This document shows positions 7,630 to 14,365 of a stretch of 14,407 bases of DNA, in pieces. The position numbers and the translations under genes are program-made. The stretch is from an uncultured Clostridia bacterium (GTDB taxonomy: Bacteria > Bacillota > Clostridia > Oscillospirales > Oscillospiraceae): NCBI GenBank assembly GCA_946184215.1, contig CAMHER010000033.1:1-14407 (forward strand). Direction: 5' to 3'. The notes under the pieces were generated by a model. The model was not told the origin of the DNA, searched no databases, and saw nothing but the letters and a program-made list of their open reading frames with translations. Numbering within the stretch: position 1 is the first letter of the stretch; every line of letters starts with the position of its first letter.

Positions 7630-7657
7630 TTGCATTCCCGCGGGAAACATGTATAAT
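7630..7657 (+). promoter_or_regulatory. Promoter of pgi with a 12-bp palindrome between -35 and -10
   Basis: -35 TTGCAT (7630-7635), a 16-base spacer and a perfect -10 TATAAT (7652-7657). The start point is predicted near 7664, giving a leader of about 37 bases. The spacer contains the perfect palindrome TTCCCGCGGGAA (7635-7646), placed where a bound protein would block RNA polymerase. The stretch between dacF and this promoter (7582-7629) has only weak hairpins and no T-run, so I see no clear dacF terminator. Confidence 0.75.
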
Positions 7658-7700
7658 AAGTGCAGGATTCCAAAGAATGTGAAACAGGAGGCTTTTTTCA

Positions 7701-8978
7701 ATGGTTAAAGTCGATCTTTCCGGCGCTTCCGCCTTTTTTACCGCCGCCGGCCCCGATTATGCCCGCGCCGCGCTGGCGCACAAGACGCTGAAAGAGGGCA
7801 GCGGTCTCGGCAATGACTTCATCGGCTGGGTCGGTCTGCCCCGCAGGATCCGCGACACGGAGCTTGAGCGCATCATCGCCGCGGCCGAGACGATCCGCAG
7901 CCGCTCCAAGGCTCTGGTGGTCATCGGCATCGGCGGGTCCTACCTCGGCGCCCGCGGCGCGATCGAGCTGCTGCGCCCCATCCCCGGCCCGGGCGATCCG
8001 AAGGTTTTCTTCGTCGGCAACGGCCTGAGCGCGGACTATCTGCGCGACGTGCTCTGCCAGCTGGGGGACGACGATTTTGACGTCAACGTCATCTCCAAGT
8101 CCGGCACCACGCTGGAACCCGCCGTCTCCTTCCGCATTTTCCGCGAGATCCTGGCGAAAAAATACGCTGACAAGGCCGACGAGCACATCTTCGCCACGAC
8201 CGACGCCAAGCGCGGCGCGCTCAAATCCCTGGCCGAGGCAAAGGGCTGGGAGAGCTTTGTTGTCCCCGACGATGTGGGCGGCCGCTTCTCCGTTCTCTCC
8301 GCCGTGGGTCTGCTGCCCATGGCCGTCGCGGGCATCGACGTGCGCAAGGTCATCGACGCGGCGATCCGCGAGATGGACGCGCTTTCCGTTGAGAGCAGCG
8401 AAAACCCCGCCTGGCAGTATGCCGCCGCCCGCCAGAACCTGTACAACAAGGGCTACGGCGTGGAGATCCTCGGCTGCTATGAGCCCAGCTTCCATTTCAT
8501 GGCTGAGTGGTGGAAGCAGCTCTACGGCGAGAGCGAGGGCAAGGACGCAAAGGGCATTTTCCCCGCGAGCGTCGAATACACCGCCGACCTCCACTCCATG
8601 GGACAGTATATCCAGGAAGGCCCCCGCATGCTGATGGAGAGTGTCGTCCGCTTTGCCAAAGCGCGCGGCAGCTACGAGGTCCCCTTTGATGAGCAGAACG
8701 GCGACGGGCTGAACTACATTGCCGGGCGCGACCTGAATGAGGTCTGCCGCATCGCGGCGGATGCCGTCAAGGAGGCTCACATCGCCGGCGGCGTGCCCAA
8801 CATCGTCATCGAGGCTTCTGCGCGCGACGAGGAGGGCTTTGCCTCTCTCGTCTGCTTCTTTGAGACCGCCTGCGCCCTTTCCGGCTACATGTCCGGGGTC
8901 AACCCCTTCAACCAGCCGGGTGTTGAGGCCTATAAGAAGAACATGTTCCGCATGCTGGGCAAGCCGGGCGCGGTCTGA
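7701..8978 (+). CDS. pgi: Glucose-6-phosphate isomerase
   Basis: Interconverts glucose 6-phosphate and fructose 6-phosphate in glycolysis and gluconeogenesis. The 425 residues are close to the roughly 450 of the compact Gram-positive and Thermotoga enzymes. Visible motifs are GIGGSYLGARGAIELL (76-91), the phosphate-binding SKSGTTLEP (132-140) and GGRFSVLSAVGLLP (193-206). The base-containing GESEGKDAKGIFP lies at 276-288, H298 in DLHSMGQYIQEG, and the C-terminal lysine region NQPGVEAYKKN at 404-414. AGGAGG (7686-7691) precedes the ATG by nine bases, one of the best ribosome sites in the window. Its own promoter lies just upstream, and the BrkB-family gene follows nine bases after the stop, so the two share a transcript. 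Housekeeping gene; identification is firm. Confidence 0.97.
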   Translation: MVKVDLSGASAFFTAAGPDYARAALAHKTLKEGSGLGNDFIGWVGLPRRIRDTELERIIAAAETIRSRSKALVVIGIGGSYLGARGAIELLRPIPGPGDPKVFFVGNGLSADYLRDVLCQLGDDDFDVNVISKSGTTLEPAVSFRIFREILAKKYADKADEHIFATTDAKRGALKSLAEAKGWESFVVPDDVGGRFSVLSAVGLLPMAVAGIDVRKVIDAAIREMDALSVESSENPAWQYAAARQNLYNKGYGVEILGCYEPSFHFMAEWWKQLYGESEGKDAKGIFPASVEYTADLHSMGQYIQEGPRMLMESVVRFAKARGSYEVPFDEQNGDGLNYIAGRDLNEVCRIAADAVKEAHIAGGVPNIVIEASARDEEGFASLVCFFETACALSGYMSGVNPFNQPGVEAYKKNMFRMLGKPGAV

Positions 8979-8987
8979 TCGCCGGAG

Positions 8988-9857
8988 ATGGCCAACATCA
9001 AAAAGACCGCCGGGGCGGTAGCCTCGGTGTTCGACATGATCGGAAAGAAAAAGGTCGCCGTTTACGCGGCGGCCTCCGATTATTTTCTGTTCATGTCGCT
9101 GGTGCCCATCCTGATGCTGCTGGTCAGCCTGATCCGCTTTCTGCCCTTTGACCAGGCCGATGTGCTGCGCATTTTTTCCGGCGCCGTGCCGGAATCGGTC
9201 TATCGCGTCATCTCCCCCCTTGTCGGCAGCATCTACCGCAGCGGCGGCGGGGTGATCACCGTCTCGATCCTGCTGACGCTCTTCTCGGCCTCCGGCGCCA
9301 TGCGCGCCATTATGAAGGGGCTCGACGCCGTCTACGAGGTCGAGCGCCGCGAAAACGTCATCGTTTTCTTCGCCCGCGCCGTCGTCTACATGCTGATCCT
9401 GGTGCTGATCATCGTTCTGAGCCTTGTGGTGATGGTTTACGGCGGCGTCATCTCGACCTACCTGCGTGAAAAGCTCCCGCAGGGCGGCTTTTTCGAACGG
9501 CTCTTCTCGCTGACAAAGTACATGCGCTATCTGCTTGTGCTCGCGATCCTGACGCTCTCCTTTCTGCTGCTCTATCGCTGGGTCCCCGCCGGGGAGCATC
9601 ACACTGCCTTCCAGTGGCCCGGCGCGGTGTTCTGCGCCGTGGCCTGGGCCGTGTTCTCATGGGTGTTTTCAATCTACATCTCGATCTCCGACAAGTTCGG
9701 CGCCTACGGCTATATCGGCACGATCATGGTGGCGATGATGTGGATGTATTACTGCTTTCAGTTCCTGCTGATCGGCGGCTGTATCAACGCCGTTATCGAG
9801 GCACGCAGCAGCGCCCGAGGTACCAGGCAGGACACCCGAGAAAGGCCGGAACTCTGA
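8988..9857 (+). CDS. YihY/BrkB family inner-membrane protein
   Basis: Multi-pass membrane protein of 289 residues in the YihY/UPF0761 (BrkB) family. Family members have been proposed as transporters; the old name ribonuclease BN is a known misannotation. About six spans are visible: roughly 24-52, 87-105, 125-155, 178-199, 209-232 and 240-270. The C-terminal half has the family signature FGAYGYIGTIMVAMMWMYY followed by a final hydrophobic helix with GGCINAVIEA. It follows pgi by nine bases and is probably translationally coupled. An in-frame TGA (the pgi stop) sits three codons before the ATG, so there is no room for an earlier start. GGAG directly touches the ATG, too close to act as a normal Shine-Dalgarno. 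A later start at 9036 is possible but has no better site and would clip the N-terminus. Function unknown. Confidence 0.88.
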   Translation: MANIKKTAGAVASVFDMIGKKKVAVYAAASDYFLFMSLVPILMLLVSLIRFLPFDQADVLRIFSGAVPESVYRVISPLVGSIYRSGGGVITVSILLTLFSASGAMRAIMKGLDAVYEVERRENVIVFFARAVVYMLILVLIIVLSLVVMVYGGVISTYLREKLPQGGFFERLFSLTKYMRYLLVLAILTLSFLLLYRWVPAGEHHTAFQWPGAVFCAVAWAVFSWVFSIYISISDKFGAYGYIGTIMVAMMWMYYCFQFLLIGGCINAVIEARSSARGTRQDTRERPEL

Positions 9858-9874
9858 TTCCATTAAGGATTATT

Positions 9875-9910
9875 AAGAAACGGAAGCCTCTTTTGAGGCT
9901 TCCGTTTCTT
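9875..9910 (+). terminator. Terminator after pgi-yihY, probably bidirectional
   Basis: Perfect 16-bp inverted repeat 9875-9890 / 9895-9910 with a TTTT loop. Functionally it is a GGAAGCCTC/GAGGCTTCC core flanked by an A-rich 5' side and a TTTCTT 3' tail. It begins 18 bases after the BrkB-family stop. The tail runs into the -35 box of the next operon with a two-base overlap. Confidence 0.85.
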
Positions 9911-9937
9911 GACAAAACATGCTCTTTACGCTATAAC
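9909..9937 (+). promoter_or_regulatory. Consensus promoter of the GntR-ABC operon
   Basis: -35 TTGACA (9909-9914), perfect consensus, 17-base spacer, -10 TATAAC (9932-9937). The predicted start point is near 9944, inside the adjacent inverted repeat, leaving a leader of about 40 bases. Such a strong promoter on a regulator gene implies it is normally held down by a repressor. Confidence 0.88.
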
Positions 9938-9961
9938 TGTATTAAACGAACTAATACAGTT
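9935..9961 (+). promoter_or_regulatory. Inverted-repeat operator, probably for the GntR repressor
   Basis: Perfect 10-bp arms AACTGTATTA (9935-9944) and TAATACAGTT (9952-9961) separated by seven bases. It overlaps the last bases of the -10 box and the expected transcription start. GntR-family dimers bind such symmetric sites, and YtrA-subfamily genes are usually autoregulated, so this is very likely the operator of the gene just downstream. The palindrome is seen; the binding protein is inferred. Confidence 0.82.
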
Positions 9962-9983
9962 GAAACGGAGGAGGTGCTGCTTT

Positions 9984-10346
9984 TTGATTCATCTCGATTA
10001 CCGCGATCCGCGGCCGATCTATGAGCAGGTCTATGACGCGCTGCGCAATCTGATCGTCACGGGTGTGCTCACATCGGGCGAAAAGCTGCCTTCGGTGCGC
10101 GAGCTGGCCGGGACGCTGGCCATCAACCCCAACACGATCCAACGTGCCTACCGCGAGCTGGAGGCAGACGGTTATCTCTGCTCCGTTCCGGGAAAAGGCA
10201 GCTTTGCCTCCGGCAGCGACGCGATGCGCGAGGCGCACCGGAAGGAGCTGCTGGAGCGGTTTGTCGCTCTGCGCTCGGAGCTGCGCGCCGCGGGCGTGGA
10301 TGACGAGGAGCTGATCCGGTTGATACAGGGAGGCGGAGAAACATGA
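9984..10346 (+). CDS. GntR family transcriptional repressor, YtrA subfamily
   Basis: Small DNA-binding regulator of 120 residues. The N-terminal winged helix (about 8-75) has IYEQVYDALRNLIVTG, GEKLPSVRELA and INPNTIQRAYRELEADGYL, then the wing PGKGSFAS. A short two-helix C-terminal part (about 78-115) replaces the large effector domain of other GntR proteins; this layout defines the YtrA subfamily, which controls ABC exporters. I choose the TTG at 9984. GGAGGAGG (9967-9974) sits nine bases upstream, the resulting N-terminus MIHLDYRDPRPIYEQ matches the family, and any earlier in-frame start falls in the promoter or operator. The ATPase gene starts within its last codons (ATGA overlap at 10343), so the repressor and transporter are co-translated. 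The inducing signal is unknown; characterised relatives respond to cell-wall-active peptides. Confidence 0.93.
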   Translation: MIHLDYRDPRPIYEQVYDALRNLIVTGVLTSGEKLPSVRELAGTLAINPNTIQRAYRELEADGYLCSVPGKGSFASGSDAMREAHRKELLERFVALRSELRAAGVDDEELIRLIQGGGET

Positions 10347-11248
10347 ACGAGCTAATGATACAGTGCCGTGCGCTGGAAAAGCGCTTCGGTGACTTTCAGG
10401 CGCTGCACGCGCTGGATCTGCATGTGCCGCGCGGAGCGGTCTATGGCCTGGTGGGGCCCAACGGCGCGGGCAAGACCACGGTGATCCGGCATCTGGCGGG
10501 CATCTACCGTCCCGATGCGGGCGAGGCCCTTGTCTGCGGCGAGCGGGTCTGGGAAAACCCCGCCGTCAAGGCGAGGCTGGCCTTTATCCCGGACGAGATC
10601 TTTTATCATGCCTCGGACAGCATTGCCGATATGGCGCGCTTTTACGCCTCGATCTGTCCGCGCTTTTCCTTCCGGCGCTATGAGGCTCTGCGCGGCGCCT
10701 TTCGTCTGGACGACACGCGTCCGATGCGCCGTTTGAGCCGCGGCATGCAGAAGCAGGCCGCCTTCTGGCTGGCGCTTTCCCAGTGTCCGGAGGTGCTGAT
10801 CCTGGACGAGCCGGTGGACGGGCTCGACCCCGTGATGCGCCGCGCGGTATGGAGCCTGATCCTCTCGGAGGTGGCCGAAAGGGGCACGACGGTGCTGGTG
10901 TCCTCGCACAATCTGCGCGAGCTGGAGGACGTCTGCGACCACGTCGGCATCATGGACGGCGGGAGGATGCTGCTCGAACGCACGCTCAGCGAGCTGCAGG
11001 ACAACATCGTCAAGATCCAGCTGGCCTACGCCGACGGTGGCGAGCTGCCGGAAGGGCTTGAGATCCTGCATGAGAGCGCGATGGGCCGCCTGCGCACGCT
11101 GATCCTGCGGGGAAAGAGCGAGGAGCTGCAGGAGAGGCTTGCCGCCACGCAGCCGCTGTTTCTGGACGTGCTGCCGCTGTCGCTGGAGGAAATTTTTATC
11201 TATGAACTGGGAGGTGCCGGGCATGAGCTTACGGATCTGGTCCTTTAA
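10343..11248 (+). CDS. ABC transporter ATP-binding protein
   Basis: Nucleotide-binding subunit, 301 residues, that would power the permease encoded next. Walker A is GPNGAGKTT (38-46), the signature is LSRGMQKQ (131-138), Walker B with its catalytic Glu is VLILDEP (151-157, E156), the D-loop is GLD and the switch His is H189 (VSSHN). The usual Q-loop glutamine is not seen; the equivalent stretch reads FIPDEIFY (81-88). The C-terminal 90 residues are an accessory region common in exporter-type ATPases of the YtrB/CcmA class. The ATG overlaps the GntR stop (ATGA), with GGAGGCGGAG just upstream; a second in-frame ATG at 10355 has no such site. The end overlaps the permease start by 26 bases. Export of a peptide or antibiotic is the likeliest role from family context, but the substrate cannot be read from the sequence. 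Confidence 0.93.
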   Translation: MNELMIQCRALEKRFGDFQALHALDLHVPRGAVYGLVGPNGAGKTTVIRHLAGIYRPDAGEALVCGERVWENPAVKARLAFIPDEIFYHASDSIADMARFYASICPRFSFRRYEALRGAFRLDDTRPMRRLSRGMQKQAAFWLALSQCPEVLILDEPVDGLDPVMRRAVWSLILSEVAERGTTVLVSSHNLRELEDVCDHVGIMDGGRMLLERTLSELQDNIVKIQLAYADGGELPEGLEILHESAMGRLRTLILRGKSEELQERLAATQPLFLDVLPLSLEEIFIYELGGAGHELTDLVL

Positions 11249-13088
11249 CCGCGGCATCGCGCGTGATCAGCTGCGCCGCTATTGGCTGCTGTGGGCGGCC
11301 TATCTCCTCGCCCTGCTGCTTCTGCTGCCCGTGTCGGTCATGAGCAGCAGCCGCAGCCCCTACAGCCCCGATCAGTTTTTCAACTACGCCGTGCTGAGCT
11401 CGGTGCGCCCCTGCGTGCTGGTTACGGCCGCGGTCACACTTTTGAGCGTGATGGCCGCCTTCGGCTGGATGTATAATACGCGCAGCTGCGCGGCCATGTG
11501 CGCGCTGCCCGTCTCGCGGCCGGCGCTGTTTCTGACCGCGTATCTGACATCTCTTGGCATGTGCCTGACCGCCGCGGCGGGAACGGCGCTTATCACGCTC
11601 GCCCTCGCCGTCCCCTCCGGCATGGCCCAGGCCGGGCCGATCCTGATCTGGCTTGGGGTCGTCGTGCTTGGCGTGTTTGCCTTTCTCGGCTTTGCCGTGT
11701 TCTGCGCCATGCTCACGGGAAGTCTGCTTGTGCTGCCGATCGTCTGGTTCCTGCTCGGCTGCGCGGCTGTGGCGGCGGAGTACTGCCTGCGGCATCTGAC
11801 GGCCTATTTCGTTTTCGGCATGCCGGTCGGAACCGACACGCTTTCCGTGCTCTCGCCGCTCTGCCGTGTCGTGGCCGGGCTTCATGTCTCCTCCGTCTGC
11901 GACGAATCCGGCGTTCACATTCCCGACGCTTACCGGCTGAATGACATCCCCCTGATGGCCGTCTACGCCGCGTTCGGGCTTGTGCTCGCCGCGCTGGCGC
12001 TGCTGCTCTTCCGCCGCCGCGCGATGGAGCGCGCGGGCGACGCCGTGGCCTTTGACGTCCTCAAGCCGCTCTTTCGCTTCTGTATGGCGCTCGGCTGCGC
12101 CATCGTGCTGCCCGCCGTTGTCTTCGACTGGCGCTTCAACCACACGCTCTTCGGCACCGGTGCGGCCGTCTTTCTCGCTGCGCTCTCCTGTATCAGCGCC
12201 TTTGTCGGCTGGTACGCGGCCGAGATGCTGATGGGCAAAACCACCCGCGTCTTCTTCCGCGGCTGGAAAAGGCTCGCCCTCCTCTGCGCGGCGATCCTCG
12301 TTTTCTATGCCGTGGGAGAGAGTGACCTGCTCGGCTACGAGCGCCGCGTGCCGGAGGCGGCGGAGGTGGAGAGCGTTTCCCTGCGCTTCCTCTCGCTCGA
12401 CGAGCCGGAGAATATCGAGGCCGTGTGCGCGCTGCACCGGGATATCCTTGCCCACAAGGACGCGCATGAGAGCGCGTCCGAGGGCCAGTATTACGAGATC
12501 TCCTACCATCTGCGCGACGGCACGACGCTGACGCGCAATTACCGTCTGGCCTTATCGCGCGAGGCGCTGCTCGACCCCGCCTCCGACTTCCGGCGCATGG
12601 GCGCGCTGTTCAACTGCCGGGAGGCCATCGTGGAGCGGACGCTTGCGAACTTCCCCTATGACGAGCTGCTTATCACCGGCGGCGCGATCAACTGTCAAGC
12701 CCAGGGCGGCTATGAAAATCTTGTTCTCTCGGCCGAGGAGGCCGACGCGCTCTTTACCCGGGCCATCCGCCCGGATCTGGAGGCGGGGCGAATCGGCCAG
12801 CAGTATTATTTCTATGAAACGCCGGAGCAGTATACCGACAGCACAAACGTGGAGATCATCCTCTACGGCGTTCCGCGCGAGAAGGATGCGCCCGTCAGCC
12901 GCTCCCCTTCGGCTTTTCCCGTGGAGGTCAACGCCGAGCAGTACTATCTGGACGTCACGGTGCAGACCTTCTCGGAGAATACCGTCGCGGCGCTGCGGGA
13001 GAGCTACGGCATCGAGCCCGTTCCCTTCGGCACGGTCAATCCGCCGGGCGAGTACAGTCCGCTTGCCGGCGCGATCGTCTTTGATTGA
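11223..13088 (+). CDS. ABC-2-like permease with a large C-terminal extracytoplasmic domain
   Basis: Membrane subunit of the GntR-linked ABC transporter, 621 residues. About nine hydrophobic spans are visible: roughly 21-40, 62-82, 103-131, 139-162, 165-185, 244-265, 282-302, 311-335 and 348-365. The N-terminus is basic (RDQLRRY) and so probably cytoplasmic. With an odd number of spans the last 255 residues should lie outside the membrane. That part is soluble, rich in Glu and Tyr, and alternates sheet-like and helical stretches, for example YYEISYHLRDGTTLTRNY near 498-515. It resembles a clostridial domain of unknown function (DUF6449-like, from memory and not checked). I start at 11223 because GGGAGGTG lies six bases before it. 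ATG 11202 precedes that site, and the longer frame from 11139 has no membrane-protein character. The ATPase overlaps by 26 bases, so synthesis is coupled. A strong terminator follows four bases after the stop. Substrate unknown. Confidence 0.88.
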   Translation: MSLRIWSFNRGIARDQLRRYWLLWAAYLLALLLLLPVSVMSSSRSPYSPDQFFNYAVLSSVRPCVLVTAAVTLLSVMAAFGWMYNTRSCAAMCALPVSRPALFLTAYLTSLGMCLTAAAGTALITLALAVPSGMAQAGPILIWLGVVVLGVFAFLGFAVFCAMLTGSLLVLPIVWFLLGCAAVAAEYCLRHLTAYFVFGMPVGTDTLSVLSPLCRVVAGLHVSSVCDESGVHIPDAYRLNDIPLMAVYAAFGLVLAALALLLFRRRAMERAGDAVAFDVLKPLFRFCMALGCAIVLPAVVFDWRFNHTLFGTGAAVFLAALSCISAFVGWYAAEMLMGKTTRVFFRGWKRLALLCAAILVFYAVGESDLLGYERRVPEAAEVESVSLRFLSLDEPENIEAVCALHRDILAHKDAHESASEGQYYEISYHLRDGTTLTRNYRLALSREALLDPASDFRRMGALFNCREAIVERTLANFPYDELLITGGAINCQAQGGYENLVLSAEEADALFTRAIRPDLEAGRIGQQYYFYETPEQYTDSTNVEIILYGVPREKDAPVSRSPSAFPVEVNAEQYYLDVTVQTFSENTVAALRESYGIEPVPFGTVNPPGEYSPLAGAIVFD

Positions 13089-13092
13089 CAAG

Positions 13093-13132
13093 AAGCGGCC
13101 TCCCCGACGGGGAGGCCGCTTTTCGTTTTTTT
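13093..13132 (+). terminator. Terminator of the GntR-ABC operon
   Basis: Perfect 13-bp stem AAGCGGCCTCCCC (13093-13105) / GGGGAGGCCGCTT (13109-13121), loop GAC, followed by TTTCGTTTTTTT. It starts four bases after the permease stop. The convergent MFS gene ends at 13137; on that strand the hairpin lacks a good U-run, so it may terminate weakly there. Confidence 0.95.
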
Positions 13133-13136
13133 AGTT

Positions 13137-14297
13137 TTATGTCGTTTCCGTGCTCCGGACAAGCCTTTCGTGCGAAAGGATCATCAGCACCAGCAGCACG
13201 AGCAGATACAGCGGGAAGAAGCGGATCGACGTGCGCGCGGCGAGCGCGCCGAACAGCGGCGGCATCAGCGACGTGCCCGTATAGGCGCTTGCCATCTGCA
13301 CGCCGATGATCGCCTGGGAGCGCTCCGCGCCGAAGTGGGCGGGCGTGGAGTGGATCAGGCTGGGATAGACCGGCGCGCAGCCCAGGCCGATGAGGATCAG
13401 CCCGGCAAGCGCGGCGCCGTTCCCGACGGGGAGCAGCACGAGAAGGATGCCCAGCGCGATGATCCCAAGCCCCAGACGCACCATCTCCCTGTCGCCGAGC
13501 TTGAAGGTCAGAAAGCCGCTGACGGCCCGTCCCGCCGTGATACCGAGGAAGAAGAGACTGCCGCACTTTGCGGCCGTGACCGGGTCGACGCCGCGGGCGG
13601 TGACGAGATAGCTGCTGGCCCAAAGACCGACCGTCTGTTCGACGGCGCAATAGCAGAAGAAGCACAGCATCACGGCCTTGACGCCGCTCAGCGAAACGAT
13701 CTCACGCAGCGAAAGCGCCCCTCCCCTGCCGCTCTCCGCCGCGCCGCCGTCGGCCGCCCGCCAGAGGGGAAGACTGAGAAGCAGAATGGCCGTGAGTACC
13801 AGCTGGATCAGCCCGATGCTGCGGTAGCCGGCGTTCCAGCTGTGGCCGGCGGCGAGCATCGCGCCCATGATGGCCGGCCCCACCGTCGCGCCGACGCCCC
13901 ACATGCAGTGCAGCCAGCTCATGTGCCGGCTGGCATAATGGAGGGCGACATAGTTGTTCAGCGCCGCGTCGACGCCGCCCGCGCCAAGCCCATACGGGAT
14001 CGCCCAGAGGCAGAGCATCGCATAGCTGCGGCTGAAGGAAAAGCCGAAGAGCGCCGCGCAGGTCATCGCCACGCTGATCGCCGTGACCTTTCCCGCGCCG
14101 AGACGCCGTGTCAGCCGGTCGCTGAGCAGGCTCGAGACGATCGTGCCGACGGCGATGATCATGAAAACGAAGCCCGAGGCCGACAGCGGCGCGCCGATCT
14201 CCGCATGGATGACCGGCCACGCGGCGCCGAGCAGCGAGTCCGGCAGACCGAGACTGATAAAGGAGAGATAAATGATCCCCAGCAGCAGAGAAAGCAT
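13137..14297 (-). CDS. MFS transporter (sugar/FucP-like)
   Basis: Twelve-span major facilitator of 386 residues. The first span includes LGLPDSLLGAAWP (17-28), typical of a Gram-positive MFS group related to fucose permease-like sugar transporters. The loop between spans 2 and 3 has the motif-A-like SDRLTRRLGAGK (59-70). GAGGVDAALNNYVALHY (105-121) and SWLHCMWGVGATVGP (127-141) are group signatures. A polar central loop (about 180-200) separates the halves, and the second half carries GRAVSGFLTFKLGDR and GLGCAPVYPSLIHSTP. GAGG lies six bases before the ATG. The gene converges on the ABC operon and looks to be either monocistronic or the last gene of a transcript entering from the right. Specificity, and whether it imports or exports, are not determinable here. 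Confidence 0.9.
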   Translation of the reverse strand: MLSLLLGIIYLSFISLGLPDSLLGAAWPVIHAEIGAPLSASGFVFMIIAVGTIVSSLLSDRLTRRLGAGKVTAISVAMTCAALFGFSFSRSYAMLCLWAIPYGLGAGGVDAALNNYVALHYASRHMSWLHCMWGVGATVGPAIMGAMLAAGHSWNAGYRSIGLIQLVLTAILLLSLPLWRAADGGAAESGRGGALSLREIVSLSGVKAVMLCFFCYCAVEQTVGLWASSYLVTARGVDPVTAAKCGSLFFLGITAGRAVSGFLTFKLGDREMVRLGLGIIALGILLVLLPVGNGAALAGLILIGLGCAPVYPSLIHSTPAHFGAERSQAIIGVQMASAYTGTSLMPPLFGALAARTSIRFFPLYLLVLLVLMILSHERLVRSTETT

Positions 14298-14328
14298 AAT
14301 AACCTCGTGTTTTTCTATCGTATGATAT

Positions 14329-14365
14329 CGAAGCGGGCAGGCCCGGATGAGGCCTGCCCGCTTCG
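14329..14365. terminator. 15-bp hairpin upstream of the MFS gene (terminator or leader structure)
   Basis: Perfect inverted repeat CGAAGCGGGCAGGCC (14329-14343) / GGCCTGCCCGCTTCG (14351-14365) with a seven-base loop. Neither strand has a proper T-run after it, so an intrinsic terminator is uncertain. It lies 31 bases upstream of the MFS start codon on the minus strand. It could end a gene beyond the right edge or sit in the MFS leader. The last 42 bases of the window show no gene. Confidence 0.5.

Noticed and set aside
6313..7701. 462-residue minus-strand frame opposite dacF
   Set aside because: dacF on the plus strand has a signal peptide and all three penicillin-binding motifs; the antisense frame has none.
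7698..9602. 634-residue open frame on the minus strand opposite pgi and the BrkB-family gene
   Set aside because: It is a shadow of high-GC codon use: the opposing strand holds two clear genes, and the antisense product is rich in His, Asp, Gly, Ala and Gln with no domain or ribosome site I recognise.
11229..12509. 426-residue minus-strand frame opposite the permease
   Set aside because: The composition is typical of antisense frames in GC-rich DNA, and it lies inside a well-supported membrane protein gene.
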